From NCBI RefSeq assembly GCF_040958095.1, contig NC_091188.1, forward strand, positions 36,522,017-36,586,016: a stretch of DNA of 64,000 nucleotides, read 5' to 3'. Below are positions 44,617 through 58,869 of the stretch, piece after piece. Numbering within the stretch: the stretch's first letter is position 1; each line of letters begins with the position of its first letter. The notes under the pieces are model-generated. The model ran no database searches and had not been told where the DNA came from. It saw only the letters and a program-made list of their open reading frames with translations. A program made the translations under genes and the position numbers. The stretch comes from Procambarus clarkii. Lineage: Eukaryota; Arthropoda; Malacostraca; Decapoda; Cambaridae.

Positions 44617-45873
44617 ATGCCTGGTGCACTTAATTATAATCTGCGTTCAAACATTCCTTCCACGGCTGTGACAATGCCTACCACTGTTGAAACCCCCTCA
44701 GACTCAACGGGAGCAGTTGCTCGTCCCAGTGTCCAGAGGTCCGCTCAGGAAATGGCTATTCCTCTTTTTGCTGATGAATCACGCTTATTAGAGTCATAGT
44801 TTAGTAAAGTTGAAGCGAAAACAGTTGCACGTTTTTCCAAGCCTACTGATGCCGAATACTTGGCAATTGCACGGTCAGCTGTGGACACAACCAAAGGTGA
44901 TGCACGTTTTGTTGTTGATGAGAAAGCCATTGTTAGCCTCCAGTCTTGGTCTGAATTTAAGGATTTCTTTCGCCGTCGCTTTGTTAACAATGGAGACCTT
45001 GACCCGTATAGGTCAGTCAAGAAAATTGCCAATGCCACCATGCAGCCTGGTGAATCGTTTAATGCGTTTACTAGCCGTCTCGATCAGTATCTGTATGCCT
45101 TAGTGTCTGTTATGAATAGTTCGTCTTGGTTAGATAAAGACAATAATCTGTCCCCTGAGGCTATAGCCAAGATGATAGCATTTGGGACTTTAATGCATTT
45201 TGCCCCAGAGTATACTAAACCAATCATCGAGCAACAAAATTATGGAGTTAAACATGAAATTGGTGAAGTATTTGATGCTATTAACAATGTTGCCGATAAA
45301 CTAGCTCCCCGAAGTGCTCAACTGTTGCCACCCTCTGATACTGTAAATGTAGTAACAAACTCTCAGCATCCTCCCACAAACTCTCAAAACTCTTGGTTGC
45401 AGAACCGTACCCATGCTCGTAGCCCCCAGTCAAATTCACCACCTCATAAATTGCCGAAACTCCATAGTCCACAACCATCCACTCCCTCATGTTGGCATTG
45501 TGGTAAGAGTAACCACCTCGCAAGGGACTGTTGGTCCGCCCCTAGATCATCACCCCCTAGACAATTCTCTCGGTCCCCTCGTCAATCTAATCATTCTAGG
45601 CTCCCATATTGCAAGTACCATAAACAAGTTGGACACCACACTGCGGATTGTACAGCTAGGCAAAGGACATCCCCACCTCGTAACTCTCATGGTCAGTCTT
45701 GGCGAGGCGCACAGCGTCCAAGACATTATCAGAACTCGTGTAATTACAATTCTCGGCCCAGCTATAATGCAACTTCGAACTATAATACTCTGCCACAGAA
45801 TGCTGGAGTTCAGAATGTTCACTCCATTTCGTCGGGAAACCCTCAAAGCCATCCGCTAACCAATTCAAGCTAG
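44617..45873 (+). pseudogene. Gag of element E (one in-frame stop)
   Basis: ATG at 44617 (MPGALNYNLRSNIP) starts a frame broken only by TAG at 44797; it stays in phase to 45873. The capsid-like part contains WSEFKDFFRRRFVNNGDLDP and MQPGESFNAFTSRLDQYLYA, typical of gypsy gag. Two C-terminal zinc motifs follow a Pro/Ser-rich linker: CWHCGKSNHLARDC near 45.49 kb (C-x2-C-x4-H-x4-C) and a variant CKYHKQVGHHTADC near 45.61 kb in which the second Cys position is His. The protein would form the virus-like particle and bind RNA. Apart from the TAG, which occupies what could have been a CAG codon, the frame is intact. Confidence 0.88.
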
Positions 45874-46416
45874 CCAATCCTAGTGCCCTCCCTGTGTATT
45901 CAGTAGCTACCCAAAATAGATTTGGACACTTGACAGAGGAGGACACTGACTAGACCAGTTGTAGATGTTGACGGAACCACAGTGATTTTGACCCAGACAA
46001 GATGCAGATATCCCAGACAACATAAGTCACAAGTAGTAACTTGTCCAGTCTCAAGTGATGGTCCCCTTGTCTCAGCCATTGTCCATGGTGGAGTTTTAAA
46101 TGTTTTTCTTGGCTCAGGTGCAAAAGTTAATATTGTCAAGCCCTCAGCTCTTAGAGACATTGAAAGTAAGTACCCTACTACTTTAAAACAGTTACCCATA
46201 CCTTTTCTAAGTGGTATTTCAGGAAATAAAGTAAAAGTTCAGGGTGAAATTGACCTCCCACTCAAGTTAAATGATGTCACATTGTCTATACTATGTTTAG
46301 TTGTTGACATTATTCATTTTCCTGGAGACATTCTCTTAGGTCTGTACACCATGATTGATGAAAATATTGCATTGTTTCCCCATCGTTGGAACATCAGTAT
46401 CAAAGACCACGTGTAG
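45874..46416 (+). pseudogene. Protease of element E (active site lost)
   Basis: An open frame from 45982 encodes a retropepsin-like fold: LVSAIVHGGVLNVFLGSGAK, where the catalytic Asp-Ser-Gly reads Gly-Ser-Gly, and later GDILLGLYTM, the second conserved strand. The stretch between gag and this frame has stops. With the catalytic residue replaced it cannot cleave. It is followed with overlap by the RT frame in a different phase. Confidence 0.8.
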
Positions 46417-46429
46417 CATGTATCGACAG

Positions 46430-47740
46430 GACCATGAGTTCAACCTCCAATCAGACTACGTTAATTTTGTTGACACCCGGCTTGCTAGAGTTGGTTCGTC
46501 AGATCCTTGTCGTGGTAGCATACCCGAGAAAACGGACACTCGATTGAAGCATCGTAGTTGTGCAGTTGTTAAGGAGAGTGAGTATCGGGACTTTCTGGAA
46601 GGGGACGCCCTAACGGATTCTCGTTGTCTTGCTCGCCTGGCAGCTTCCATCTCTGAAGTCAGTGGTTCCACGGCCACTGACACTGTGCTGCACCCTCATT
46701 CTCTCACCAGAATAAGAGTTAAGGTTCAGGGAGTGCCTGAGTTGTCGGATGTGATTGCGGAAAGTGAAGCATGTAAAGTGAATGGTACGTTTGTTGAACC
46801 CTCCTGGCACACAGTGCAGGATGGTACTGTTACATTGTATATTGCAAACACTAGTAATGCCGACATCCATCTCCAGTCTGGCACCCATGTTGTAGATTTT
46901 GCTCATTACTCGTTACCAGTGCGAGTTGTGGATGATGTCTCCATGGATCATACTGTTTGTACTCTCACACCAGGAGAACACGGATCTCAGCCAGAGGTGC
47001 AAGCGCAACACCTCAGCCCTACTGATTTTCCTGACTCTGTGGCTCAGCTTTTGGAAATTTTGAACAGGAATAGAGCTGCTGTTGCTCTACCAGGAGAAAA
47101 GTTAGGTCTCACTCCTCTTATTACACATAAAATTCCCCTTGAACAAGGAACTATGCCTATTTATGTACCAGCTCACCGTCTTCCCCATTCTCAGAGAGCA
47201 GAAGCCGATAGACTTTTAGAGGAAATGTTACAGAGTAATGTAATTGAATCGAGTAATTCACCATGGAACGCTCCATTGATTCTTGTACCAAAGCGAGATG
47301 GGACTTGGAGACCTGTAATCGATTATCAGAAGCTTAACAGAGTAACGATACCTGATCGTTTCCCACTTCCAGTTCTAAATGATTTGTTGCAAAGTATTGG
47401 TAGAAATAAAGTATTCACAACTTTAGATTTGTTGCAGGAATTCTGGCAAATTCCCCTTGATGAGGAAAGTAAACAATTGACAGCCTTTAGTACTCCCAAT
47501 GGTCATTTTCATTTCAAAAGAATGCCATTTGGTTTGCGGAGTAGTCCAATAACCTTTTCACGGCTCATGACAAATCTATTTCGTAGATTGATAGGAAGTA
47601 CTCTTCTAGTTTACCTTGATGATCTCATAATCATGTCGCAAGATGTTTAGACTCGTTTCCAAAACCTTGAGAAAGTACTTGCAAAGCTCGCAGAAGCTAA
47701 TTTAAAAATAACGCTTGCATAATGTTAATTTTTAAAGGAG
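46430..47740 (+). pseudogene. Reverse transcriptase of element E
   Basis: After about 250 residues of spacer the RT begins near 47.1 kb: HKIPLEQGTMPIYVPAHRLP, SPWNAPLILVPKRDGTWRPV, IDYQKLNRVTIPDRFPLPVL, TLDLLQEFWQIPLDEESKQL, RMPFGLRSSPITFSRLM and the catalytic VYLDDLIIMS near 47.62 kb. A TAG at 47648 follows the YLDD box by seven codons; reading continues through the thumb (FQNLEKVLAKLAEANLKITL) to a TAA and a frameshift near 47.72 kb. The polymerase core is therefore intact up to the thumb. Motif style places it in ordinary Ty3/gypsy rather than BEL or copia. Confidence 0.9.
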
Positions 47741-48400
47741 AAGATTAATTTTCTAGGTCATACAGTTACACCTTCAGATATTACATTGAATGAATAAAAA
47801 ATTATTGCTGCCCATGATTTTCTAACGCCTCGTACCGCAGAAGCCGTAAGACAGTTCACAGGTCTTGTAGGATTCTCTATTATAGCCACTCCACTTTTCA
47901 AGTTGCAAAGAAAAGATGAACTCTTTGTTTGGGGAGAGGCCCAGGATCAGTCATTCAAAAAAACTCAGGGCAGCCTTGATTTCGTCGCCTGTCCTTAGGT
48001 ACCCAGATTTTTCTAAACCTTTTACGTTGGTTACAGATGCTAGTGACATAGGTCTAGGTGCTGCATTACTTCAAACAGAAGGTCACAGAGATCACGCAAT
48101 AGTTTATACTAGCCGTACATTATCTAAAGAAGAGAAAAATTATAGTGCAACAGAACGAGAATCCTTTGGCAGTTGTCTGGGCACTTAAACATTTCAAGGA
48201 TTCAATTTATAACTACCCAGTTCATGTTCTTACAGATCACCAACCATTAATTCCCTTGTTCAAAAATAAGAATCCAGTTGGAAAGTTTGCTAGATATTTG
48301 CTCACAATTCAAGAATTGAATCCCCCATTTGGCTATATTCCAGGAAAGCAAAATGTTGTAGTTGATGCGTTTTCTTGACACGTAGCTGCGATTCAGTTAA
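47741..48400 (+). pseudogene. RNase H of element E (frameshifted)
   Basis: Connection domain INFLGHTVTPSDITLNE near 47.74 kb, with a deletion near 47.87 kb removing the usual YYRRF stretch. RNase H: TLVTDASDIGLGAALLQ near 48.03 kb (Asp), SATERE near 48.15 kb (Glu; frame changes right after), HVLTDHQPLIPLF near 48.23 kb (Asp), and VVVDAFS near 48.36 kb (last Asp, then TGA). Confidence 0.85.
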
Positions 48401-48600
48401 ATTACCCAACATTAGATGCTACAGTAGTCGAGACGGAACAAAGACAAGACCCGATATGGGCACCCGTCATTAAATTTTTGACTAAGCAAGACACTCACCC
48501 GATTCATAAACCGCCAGTACCATTGAAAGAATTTGTGATGTTAGACAATTTACTGTGTAGAGTAGTAAAGCTAGGGACAGCCCCGAGGAAATGTTGTTAG

Positions 48601-49665
48601 TAAATTGTTTCAGCTGTCTTGGTACCAACTGTGTTAAAAATTATCCATGATGCTCCCGCAAGTGCACATCCAGGAAAGGATCATACACTCCAACAAGGTC
48701 GATTGAAGTATTTTTGGCCAAAAATGGCTAAGGAGATTGCTTATTATGTAGACAGATGTTTAACTTGCTTACAGCACAAGGGACATGTTTCAGGACCTAA
48801 TCCAATTCAGGTGTACCTAGCAACTAAAGCTCCTTGGGAACGAGTATCGATGGATTTGTTGACAAACTTTGCGGAAACAGAGAAAGGGAACAAACATTTG
48901 CTTGTAATGGTTGATAATTTTTCACGGTATTGCGAACTAGTTCCTATCCCGAACAAAACAGCAGAAACTATAGCCAGTGCATTCCATGACCAAATAATTT
49001 GTAGATATAGTATGCCTAAAGTAATCCTTTCAGATAATGGTCCAGAATTCAGTAATAGTATTTTAACTAGCTTGTGTGATTTATATAACATTAAAAAATG
49101 TAGTATCATGCCTCACCATCCAGCAAGCAACGGATTAGCTGAACGTACTAACAGCAAAATGTTAGATGCCTTGAGAGTCACGTTGAATTTTGATAACAAC
49201 AATTGGGATGATTTTATACCCTTAATTCAGTGTGCTATAAATTCTTCAATTAATGTTTCTACAGGTGACACACCTCACACTATTCTTTATGGTACAGATA
49301 AGATCCTTCCTAATGAATTGATTTTTTTTTTATATATATACAAGAGTTGTTACATTCTTGTACAGCCACTAGTACGCGTAGCGTTTCGGGCAGGTCCCTG
49401 GAATACGATCCCCGCCGCGAAGAATCGTCTTTTCATCCAAGTACACATTTTTTACTGTTGCGTTAAACAGAGGCTACAGTTAAGGAATTACGCCCAGTAA
49501 ATCCTACCCGGCCAGGATACGAACCCATGACATAGCGCTCGCGGAACGCCAGGCGAGTGTCTTACCACTACACCACGGAGACTGATCATTATGTACTGAT
49601 TAATGTACCTCCTACTCCCTTATATAACGTAGATGATTTTGTTCAAGTGAAGCATAGACAAATGC
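48601..49665 (+). pseudogene. Integrase of element E, split by a SINE
   Basis: The zinc finger is complete: HDAPASAHPGKDH, then DRCLTCLQHKGH (H-H-C-C). The core has MDLLTNFAE (first Asp near 48.85 kb), SDNGPEF (second Asp near 49.03 kb) and HHPASNGLAERTNS (Glu near 49.14 kb), so all three catalytic acids are present. The frame from 48619 is open to the SINE at 49323. After the SINE, reading resumes in phase at 49587 through NVDDFVQVKHRQM, the C-terminal module, and stops at the PLE junction near 49665. Integrase is the best preserved domain of element E. Confidence 0.88.
49323..49582 (-). mobile_element. SINE-A copy in element E integrase
   Basis: Minus-strand SINE-A with tRNA-like head at the 49582 end and T-rich (A-tail) side at 49323. 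It is flanked by the direct repeat TGAT (49319-49322, 49583-49586); removing it restores continuous integrase reading. Confidence 0.92.
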
Positions 49666-50640
49666 ATGGAATGTTTTGAAACAAATATCCTTCCCAGGAT
49701 TTTACCCTCAAATTTGCTTTGGTACAGGTACGTTGACGATATTTTATGCCTGTGGCCGGTTAATCATGACGAAACTGATTTTCTCAATCAAATTAATTCC
49801 CTGGTTCCGTCAATTAAATTCACAATTCAGAACGAAGTGAATGGTGTTCTGCCTTTTTTAGACATCATGATTTATAGAATTGGTAGGAGTTTCAAATTCA
49901 ATGTGTATAGGAAACCTACCAATGTGTGCTCGTATGTACATTTCTATTCAAATCATCATGTTCAGGTCAAGTGGGCAGTTTTTTCTGGTATGTTTCTCAG
50001 AGCACTGAGAGTTTTTAGTCTGGAATTTTTCGATGAAGAAATAGCAAATAAATTTGAAATTGGGAAGAAGTTAGAATACCCAAAATAGATCTTGGATCTT
50101 GCGTTTGGTCAAGCAAAAAGGACTTTCTACAAACAGACTACTAAGTCTAAACCAGAACTGAAAAATTCGTTGGTAGTACCATATTCTGAGGGTCTAGTAA
50201 ATCTTGCCCCAGCCCTGAAGAACCTTAATATTAATCTAGTGTTCAAAAATGATAATACAGTTAAGTTCATGTTAATTAAGAACTCGCCCTCGTCTGTAGC
50301 AGGTTGTGCATATTCCATCCCTTGTAATGAGTGTGCATGTGTTTACATCGGCCAGACAGGTAAATCTCTTTCCTCGCGTTTAAAACAGCATTCATATGCT
50401 ATTCGTACAGCCCAGCAATCCAGTGCATTATATTTACATTCCAGTTTATGTAATCATTCTATCGACTTCACAGGGGCAAAATGTATTGTTGAAAGTAAGG
50501 ATTTTGTTTTACGAAACGTGATTGAGTCTGCTCTGATCAAACATCGTAACAACAGCCTTAATGTGAGGCCCGGTATGTACAAGTTGGATCCCTATTTAAG
50601 CCTCAATATAGCACGTGAAAACAATATAGCAATCATTTAA
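49666..50640 (+). pseudogene. PLE-P1: Penelope-like RT (partial) and GIY-YIG endonuclease
   Basis: The frame opens inside the RT: LLWYRYVDDILCLWP (catalytic YVDD near 49.72 kb), then VLPFLDIMIYR and FNVYRKPTNVCSYVHFYSNH, all typical of Penelope-like RT. One TAG (50086-50088) interrupts; the same phase continues to 50640. The second half has the connector IPCNECACVYIGQTGKSLSS followed by RLKQHSYAIR, the GIY-YIG nuclease (Y-I-G near 50.35 kb), FTGAKCIVESKDFVLRNVIE with a Glu in the expected metal-binding position, and a C-terminal tail. The N-terminal RT is missing, so the copy is 5'-truncated. Its 5' end joins element E integrase and its 3' UTR ends in a hammerhead core and a (TA)n tract. Confidence 0.92.
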
Positions 50641-51134
<494 letters not shown>

Positions 51135-51882
51135 ATATAGCGGTAACAGCGGTTACCTAGCGGTAACAGCACCCCACGCCGGGGATTTCTTATTTGCTGT
51201 GCCCAATGCAGCCCTGGGAACTCGCCTCAGTCATGACGCTCTCCGCATTGGAGTTGCCCTTCGCCTTGCCGCCCCCATCCTCACCGAACATAGGTGCATC
51301 TGCGGAACTGCGATGGCAGACCAATATGGTCGTCATGGTCTGGTATGTCGTAAATCACAGGGTAAAATTGCAAGACATGAAGAAGTCCACGACATCATCA
51401 AGAGGAGCCTCGCCACAGCCCGCTGCCCGGCACAAAGAGAACCACACTTATCCAGACCTAACGACCCTCAGAAGCGCCCTGATGGGGTCACCTTGCTACC
51501 TTGGAAGGATGGTAAGCAAGTGGTATGGGACTACACGTGTGCTGCCACACTGGCCAGTACCTACCTCCGCTACAGCACACGTGAAAGCGGTGGTGCTGCT
51601 TCTTTCAGGGAATCGCAGAAAATTATTAAATACAGAGGTCTAGCACACTGCTACAGCTTTGTTCCGATCGGCTCGGAGACCCTCGGTTCGTGGGGAAAAT
51701 GTGCATTGAAGTTCCTGAAGGAATTGGGGGACAAATTGATCAGTGCTACAAAAGACCAGAGAGCAAAAAGTTTCTTGTTCCAGCGCCTCAGTGTTGTGAT
51801 TCAGAGGGGAAATGCCTGTTGCGTCTTGGGCACTAGTCCAACTTCAGAGGAATTCGAAGAAGTGTTTGACTTTCAACAATGA
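51135..51882 (+). pseudogene. C-terminal zinc finger plus PD-(D/E)XK-like domain of a retroelement ORF
   Basis: The frame is open for about 250 residues from the TA tract to TGA at 51880. It reads [20 protein letters not shown], then a C-x-C...H-x3-C finger ([20 protein letters not shown]), [17 protein letters not shown], a [20 protein letters not shown] motif, and [17 protein letters not shown] near the end. The finger followed by an RH motif, R-P-D and a distant W-D is the layout of a restriction-like endonuclease tail, as at the C-terminus of R2/NeSL/Hero-type LINEs; I have also seen this protein family as the tail of unnamed animal RT proteins. RT itself is absent. It is uninterrupted, so it may be young or the tail of an active family. 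Not closely similar to the R2-like piece at 12.84 kb. Confidence 0.6.
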
Positions 51883-52019
51883 TCGAACCCGCCTGTGACA
51901 TTCATCAATGTTTCCCATTGTAGTGTTTTTCAAGAGATCCATAACCTTTAAGCACCTTTTTGCATTATTATTTTTGTATCAACCCATGTATATCTTGTAA
52001 CCATCAAATGCATAATAAA

Positions 52020-52170
52020 GCACACAAAATAAAAAAGGAAGGGGGTGGTAGGAGAAAAGCACACAGAAACTGTATTGGAGGGGATCTAAACATTCCCTCT
52101 AATGCGTTATGCGTGGTTTCCTCCGAGGCTATGGGTCCCCCTTCTTCCAGCTAGAGGTGGTACTCTTATA
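52020..52170 (-). repeat. Dispersed repeat G, copy 1
   Basis: On the minus strand: 'agtaccacctctagctggaa', 'gggacccatagcctcggagg', ending 'ctcctaccacccccttcc'. A related plus-strand copy is at 57050-57180. Both copies abut (TA)n. Confidence 0.7.
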
Positions 52171-52171
52171 A

Positions 52172-52535
<364 letters not shown>

Positions 52536-52548
52536 TAAATAATTTATA

Positions 52549-53370
52549 AGCACTTCTGTAGTTTTATTGACTAAGACAGCAAGGTGTATAACTGGCCAGC
52601 CGAGGTCCACCTACTCTGAGTCTGTCGGGAGAACTGAGCCTGCTGGTGACTGTCTGTCTGGCATGACGTCAGAGGCCTACTCGCCTGTGATTGGTTGTCT
52701 CAATGGACATACAATTTGAGTATAACACCGCTCGGACACGCTACCAAGTCGACATCCCTTGTCGACAAGCTCTGGCTAGCTATATAGTTACAATGATACT
52801 AAAAGGACCTCGGTGGCATTCAATAATGGCTTACATGTGAAATTTGCATAATAAACTTTGAAAGAAGATCAGGTGTAAAAAATCATGGTAATAATGCTTT
52901 AATTAAACCAGAGTATTAAAAACATGTGTATGTCTACTTATCAGATGTGAACAATACAACTCAAGGTATTGCCTAAACAAAATTATTAGCATGTGTTAAT
53001 GGCATGTGCTTGAAACAATACAAATTAAACAATTATTATATTAATGGAACAAAATTCTGACCTAACAACCACAAAAGAATTTTAAGATTAGTTAATGAGG
53101 ATTGTTTTTTTGTTTTGTTTTTCAATGTACAATACATTTACAAGACTAATGTACAATATATTTAATGTTCAATATATTTACGAGCTATATACAAGACCTG
53201 GATCAAGAAGACTAACATCTGAGTGATAGCAGTCAGGATTCATTGGCCTCAATGTGGGTGCTAGAACATTAATGAACTCTTATGACAAGAACTGCAAAAA
53301 TACAAATGTCAGTAGACTTAACAATGGCATCTAATTTATAACACAAAATAAAATTGAGAAAAAACTTCTC
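52549..53370 (-). mobile_element. LTR-E with adjoining sequence, inverted copy 1
   Basis: Reverse complement of 58796-59910 without the SINE found there. The LTR proper (52549-52727) lacks its last 38 bases and contains the CRE TGACGTCA; the remaining 0.65 kb is non-coding and unassigned, perhaps the 3' internal part of an element E relative. With the plus-strand copy it forms inverted arms around 5.4 kb. Confidence 0.85.
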
Positions 53371-53386
53371 ATATATATATATACAT

Positions 53387-53954
53387 GCGAACAAGCCTGA
53401 ATGGTCCCCAGGACAATATGCAACTGAAAACTCACACCCCAGAAGTGACTCGAACCCATACTCCCAGATGCCACGCAACTGGTATGTACAAGACGCCTTA
53501 ATCCACTTGACCATCACGACCGGACATAATGAGGTGATAGCCGAGGCTATTTGAACCACCCCACCGCCGGCACTCGGATAGTAATCTTGGGCATAGCATT
53601 TTACCAAATCACCTCATTCTTTGGGGCACACGTGAGGAACACAAATGCGAACAAGCCTGAATGGTCCCCAGGACAATATGCAACTGAAAACTCACACCCC
53701 AGAAGTGACTCGAACCCATACTCCCAGATGCCACGCAACTGGTATGTACAAGACGCCTTAATCCACTTGACCATCACGACCGGACATAATGAGGTGATAG
53801 CCGAGGCTATTTGAACCACCCCACCGCCGGCACTCGGATAGTAATCTTGGGCATAGCATTTTACCAAATCACCTCATTCTTTGGGGCACACGTGAGGAAC
53901 ACAAATGCGAACAAGCCTGAATGGTCCCCAGGACAATATGCACCTGAAAACTCA
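53387..53954 (-). repeat. SINE-C tandem array, minus-strand units
   Basis: Units start at 53387, 53647 and 53907 (exact 260-base period; the third is partial). The first two look identical base for base. The minus strand contains a tRNA-Leu-like head (TGGTCAAGTGGATTAAGGCG, then the T-arm TATGGGTTCGAGTCACTTCT). Confidence 0.9.
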
Positions 53955-54410
53955 GAATGAGGTGATTTGGTAAAATGCTATGCCCAAGATTACTATCCGA
54001 GTGCCGGCGGTGGGGTGGTTCAAATAGCCTCGGCTATCACCTCATTATGTCCGGTCGTGATGGTCAAGTGGATTAAGGCGTCTTGTACATACCAGTTGCG
54101 TGGCATCTGGGAGTATGGGTTCGAGTCACTTCTGGGGTGTGAGTTTTCAGTTGCATATTGTCCTGGGGACCATTCAGGCTTGTTCGCATTTGTGTTCCTC
54201 ACGTGTGCCCCAAAGAATGAGGTGATTTGGTAAAATGCTATGCCCAAGATTACTATCCGAGTGCCGGCGGTGGGGTGGTTCAAATAGCCTCGGCTATCAC
54301 CTCATTATGTCCGGTCGTGATGGTCAAGTGGATTAAGGCGTCTTGTACATACCAGTTGCGTGGCATCTGGGAGTATGGGTTCGAGTCACTTCTGGGGTGT
54401 GAGTTTTCAG
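53955..54410 (+). repeat. SINE-C tandem array, plus-strand units
   Basis: Orientation flips at 53955. Units start at 53955 and 54215, again a 260-base period, the second cut by (TA)n. With the preceding array this makes an inverted repeat of about 0.45 kb arms. Confidence 0.9.
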
Positions 54411-54411
54411 T

Positions 54412-54509
<98 letters not shown>
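54411..54509. repeat. (TA)n microsatellite
   Basis: About 98 bp, one TACATA interruption near the left end; separates inverted SINE-C copies. Confidence 0.97.
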
Positions 54510-55947
<1,438 letters not shown>

Positions 55948-55950
55948 TCT
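55948..55950. other. Centre of the 2.08 kb palindrome
   Basis: CTTATGATG (ending 55947) and CATCATAAG (from 55951) are separated by TCT only. Coordinates in the arms sum to 111898 from end to end, so there is no net indel. Confidence 0.95.
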
Positions 55951-56987
55951 CATCATAAGAAGGAAAGTGAAAAGCCATGCAACCTCTGAAGAGACTACTA
56001 ACACAACACCTATACCCCGTATTAGACTATTTTACAGGAACTTCTTTTCCACAGCTCATAAAACGGAGGAAAGGGTCCTGAAAGATATTGCTAATAGAAA
56101 CGTTATCCCTACAGACAAAAATCAGAGGATACAACTGACGATTTACTATAAAACGAGAAAAACGGCCAGCCTACTCATGAGAAACTCTCCAGACACAAAA
56201 CAGAACGCTTTAAAAGAGACTAACGTCGTCTATGCCTTCAAATGCCCTCTTGGGGACTGTAAGCTCCAAAAAACCCAGTATATAGGCAAGACAACAACAT
56301 CTCTTTCTAGGCGTTTAACGATGCATAAGCAACAGGGCTCCATTAAGGAACATATAATCTCTTCCCACAACCAAACCATCGCCAGAGAAATCCTAGTAAA
56401 CAACACAGAAATCATCGATAGATACAGCGATAGCAGGCGGCTTGACGTTTGCGAGGCACTACACATCAAGAAGTCAACACCAGCAATCAACAGCCAATTA
56501 TTGCACAACTATATTCTACCCACCTCAAGACTCCGCTCCAATATAGAAGCATCAAGAAATATGGACCAATAGGCTTTCTACAAACACTTCTATTCAATAT
56601 CCATTGTTTTGTGTTCTGTCTTGTGTTGATGAAATTAATACCCTATTAATACTCTTGTTCTGTCTTGTGTTGATGAAATTAATACCCTATTAATACCACA
56701 TCTTGTTCTGTCTTGTGTTAATGCCACATCACCCCTTCCACCTCACTCAAATGTAGATATAAAATCGGAGATGCGTAAGTTCTATTCAGTTGTGTATTTG
56801 TGAACTAAAGTCTTTGAAAATGTAATAAGTTTTACGAAACGCGCTCGTGTCGCGTCAGACTAGAAATAAAAATAATTTTTGGAGAATTGATTTTTGATTT
56901 ACCTCCAACAGTGAAGCGAAATGTACGGAAGATTGAGAAAATTCGTGTTAGAATTATTAATCTTACTTTTTCGGTCATATTTAATAA
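55951..56987 (+). pseudogene. PLE-P2, right palindrome arm: connector and GIY-YIG endonuclease
   Basis: An open frame of 201 residues (55967-56572; no upstream RT) encodes the PLE connector and GIY-YIG nuclease, with TQYIGKTTTSLSRRLTMHKQ near 56.27 kb and a C-terminal part EILVNNTEIIDRYSDSRRLD absent from the left arm because of its stop. The 3' UTR contains two or three copies of 'tgttctgtcttgtgttgatg', then the hammerhead-like fold and the closing TTAATAA. The arms differ at ten or more positions in 1037 bases by eye. Confidence 0.9.
56809..56861 (+). ncRNA. Hammerhead-like fold of PLE-P2 with U3/A8 core
   Basis: Stem I AGTCT (56809-56813) pairs with AGACT (56857-56861). Core TTGAAAA (56814-56820) occupies the place of CUGANGA; stem II GTAA/TTAC (56822-56825/56832-56835); GAAA 56836-56839; stem III CGCG/CGCG (56840-56843/56851-56854); cleavage triplet GTC (56854-56856). 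Relative to the consensus, C3 is U and G8 is A; these two bases pair with each other in the known hammerhead structure, so the change could preserve a pair. Activity is uncertain. Confidence 0.65.
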
Positions 56988-57049
56988 TATATGTCTACAG
57001 GAAAGACTGCTACCAAAATATACTAATATATATATATATACATATATTT

Positions 57050-57180
57050 TTTTTTTTACCACCTCTGGTGCCAATGTGGGGACCCATAGCCCCGGAGAAG
57101 AAAATAAAAATTATTCAGAGGAGACCTTGTCGTTTCTCACTGAACACTAATATTATCTTCTCCTACCACCCCCATTCTTT
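57050..57180 (+). repeat. Dispersed repeat G, copy 2
   Basis: 'ttaccacctctggtgccaat', 'gggacccatagccccggag' and 'ctcctaccacccccattc' correspond to the minus-strand copy at 52.02-52.17 kb. Function unknown. Confidence 0.7.
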
Positions 57181-57251
57181 TGTATGTACACATATATATT
57201 TACTTTTTATATTTTATTTTACTTTTTATATTTTACTTTTACTTTTGTATT

Positions 57252-57257
<6 letters not shown>

Positions 57258-57345
<88 letters not shown>
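57258..57345. repeat. (TA)n microsatellite
   Basis: Pure TA; borders the first MITE copy. Confidence 0.95.
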
Positions 57346-58277
<932 letters not shown>

Positions 58278-58318
<41 letters not shown>

Positions 58319-58329
58319 TATATATATAT
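58278..58329. repeat. (TA)n microsatellite
   Basis: Short TA tract with a CACA interruption between MITE copies 2 and 3. Confidence 0.95.
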
Positions 58330-58716
58330 GTCGTACCTAATAGCCAGAACGCACTTCTCAGCCTACTATTCAGGGCCCGATTTGCCTAATAAGCCAAGTT
58401 TTCATGAATTAATGTTTTTTCGTCTACCTAACCTACCTAACCTAACCTAACCTAGCTTTTTTTGGCTACCTAACCTAACCTTACCTATAAATATAGGTTA
58501 GGTTAGGTTAGGTATGGTTGGTTAGGTTCGGTCATATATCTACGTTAATTTTAACTCCAATAAAAAAAAATTGACCTCATACATAGAGAAAAGGGTTGCT
58601 TTATCATTTCATAAGAAAAAAATTATAGTAAATATATTAATTCAGGAAAACTTGGCTTATTAGGCAAATCGGGCCTTGAATAGTAGGCTGAGAAGTGAGT
58701 TCTGGCTACTAGGTAC

Positions 58717-58719
<3 letters not shown>
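58330..58719. mobile_element. TTAGG-bearing MITE, copy 3 (inverted relative to copy 2)
   Basis: It differs from the reverse complement of copy 2 at only a few positions (for example TATGGTTGG against the copy-2 CCAACCCTA). Copies 2 and 3 form 390-base inverted arms around 52 bases of TA. Confidence 0.92.

Positions 58720-58788
<69 letters not shown>
58720..58788. repeat. (TA)n microsatellite
   Basis: Pure TA, to the left of the LTR-E related arm. Confidence 0.95.
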
Positions 58789-58791
<3 letters not shown>

Positions 58792-58795
58792 TGAT

Positions 58796-58838
58796 GAAGT
58801 TTTTTCTCAATTTTATTTTGTGTTATAAATTAGATGCC

Positions 58839-58869
<31 letters not shown>

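Larger units (their letters stand above)
42954..49665 (+). mobile_element. Ty3/gypsy element E (canonical order, 3'-truncated)
   Basis: LTR 42954-43172, primer-binding site, a 1.4 kb leader, gag, protease, RT, RNase H, integrase. The 3' end is replaced by a PLE at about 49.67 kb, so no downstream LTR remains in place. LTR-related copies lie at 52.55-53.37 kb (-) and 58.80-59.95 kb (+). Integrase follows RNase H here, unlike elements C and D. Confidence 0.85.
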
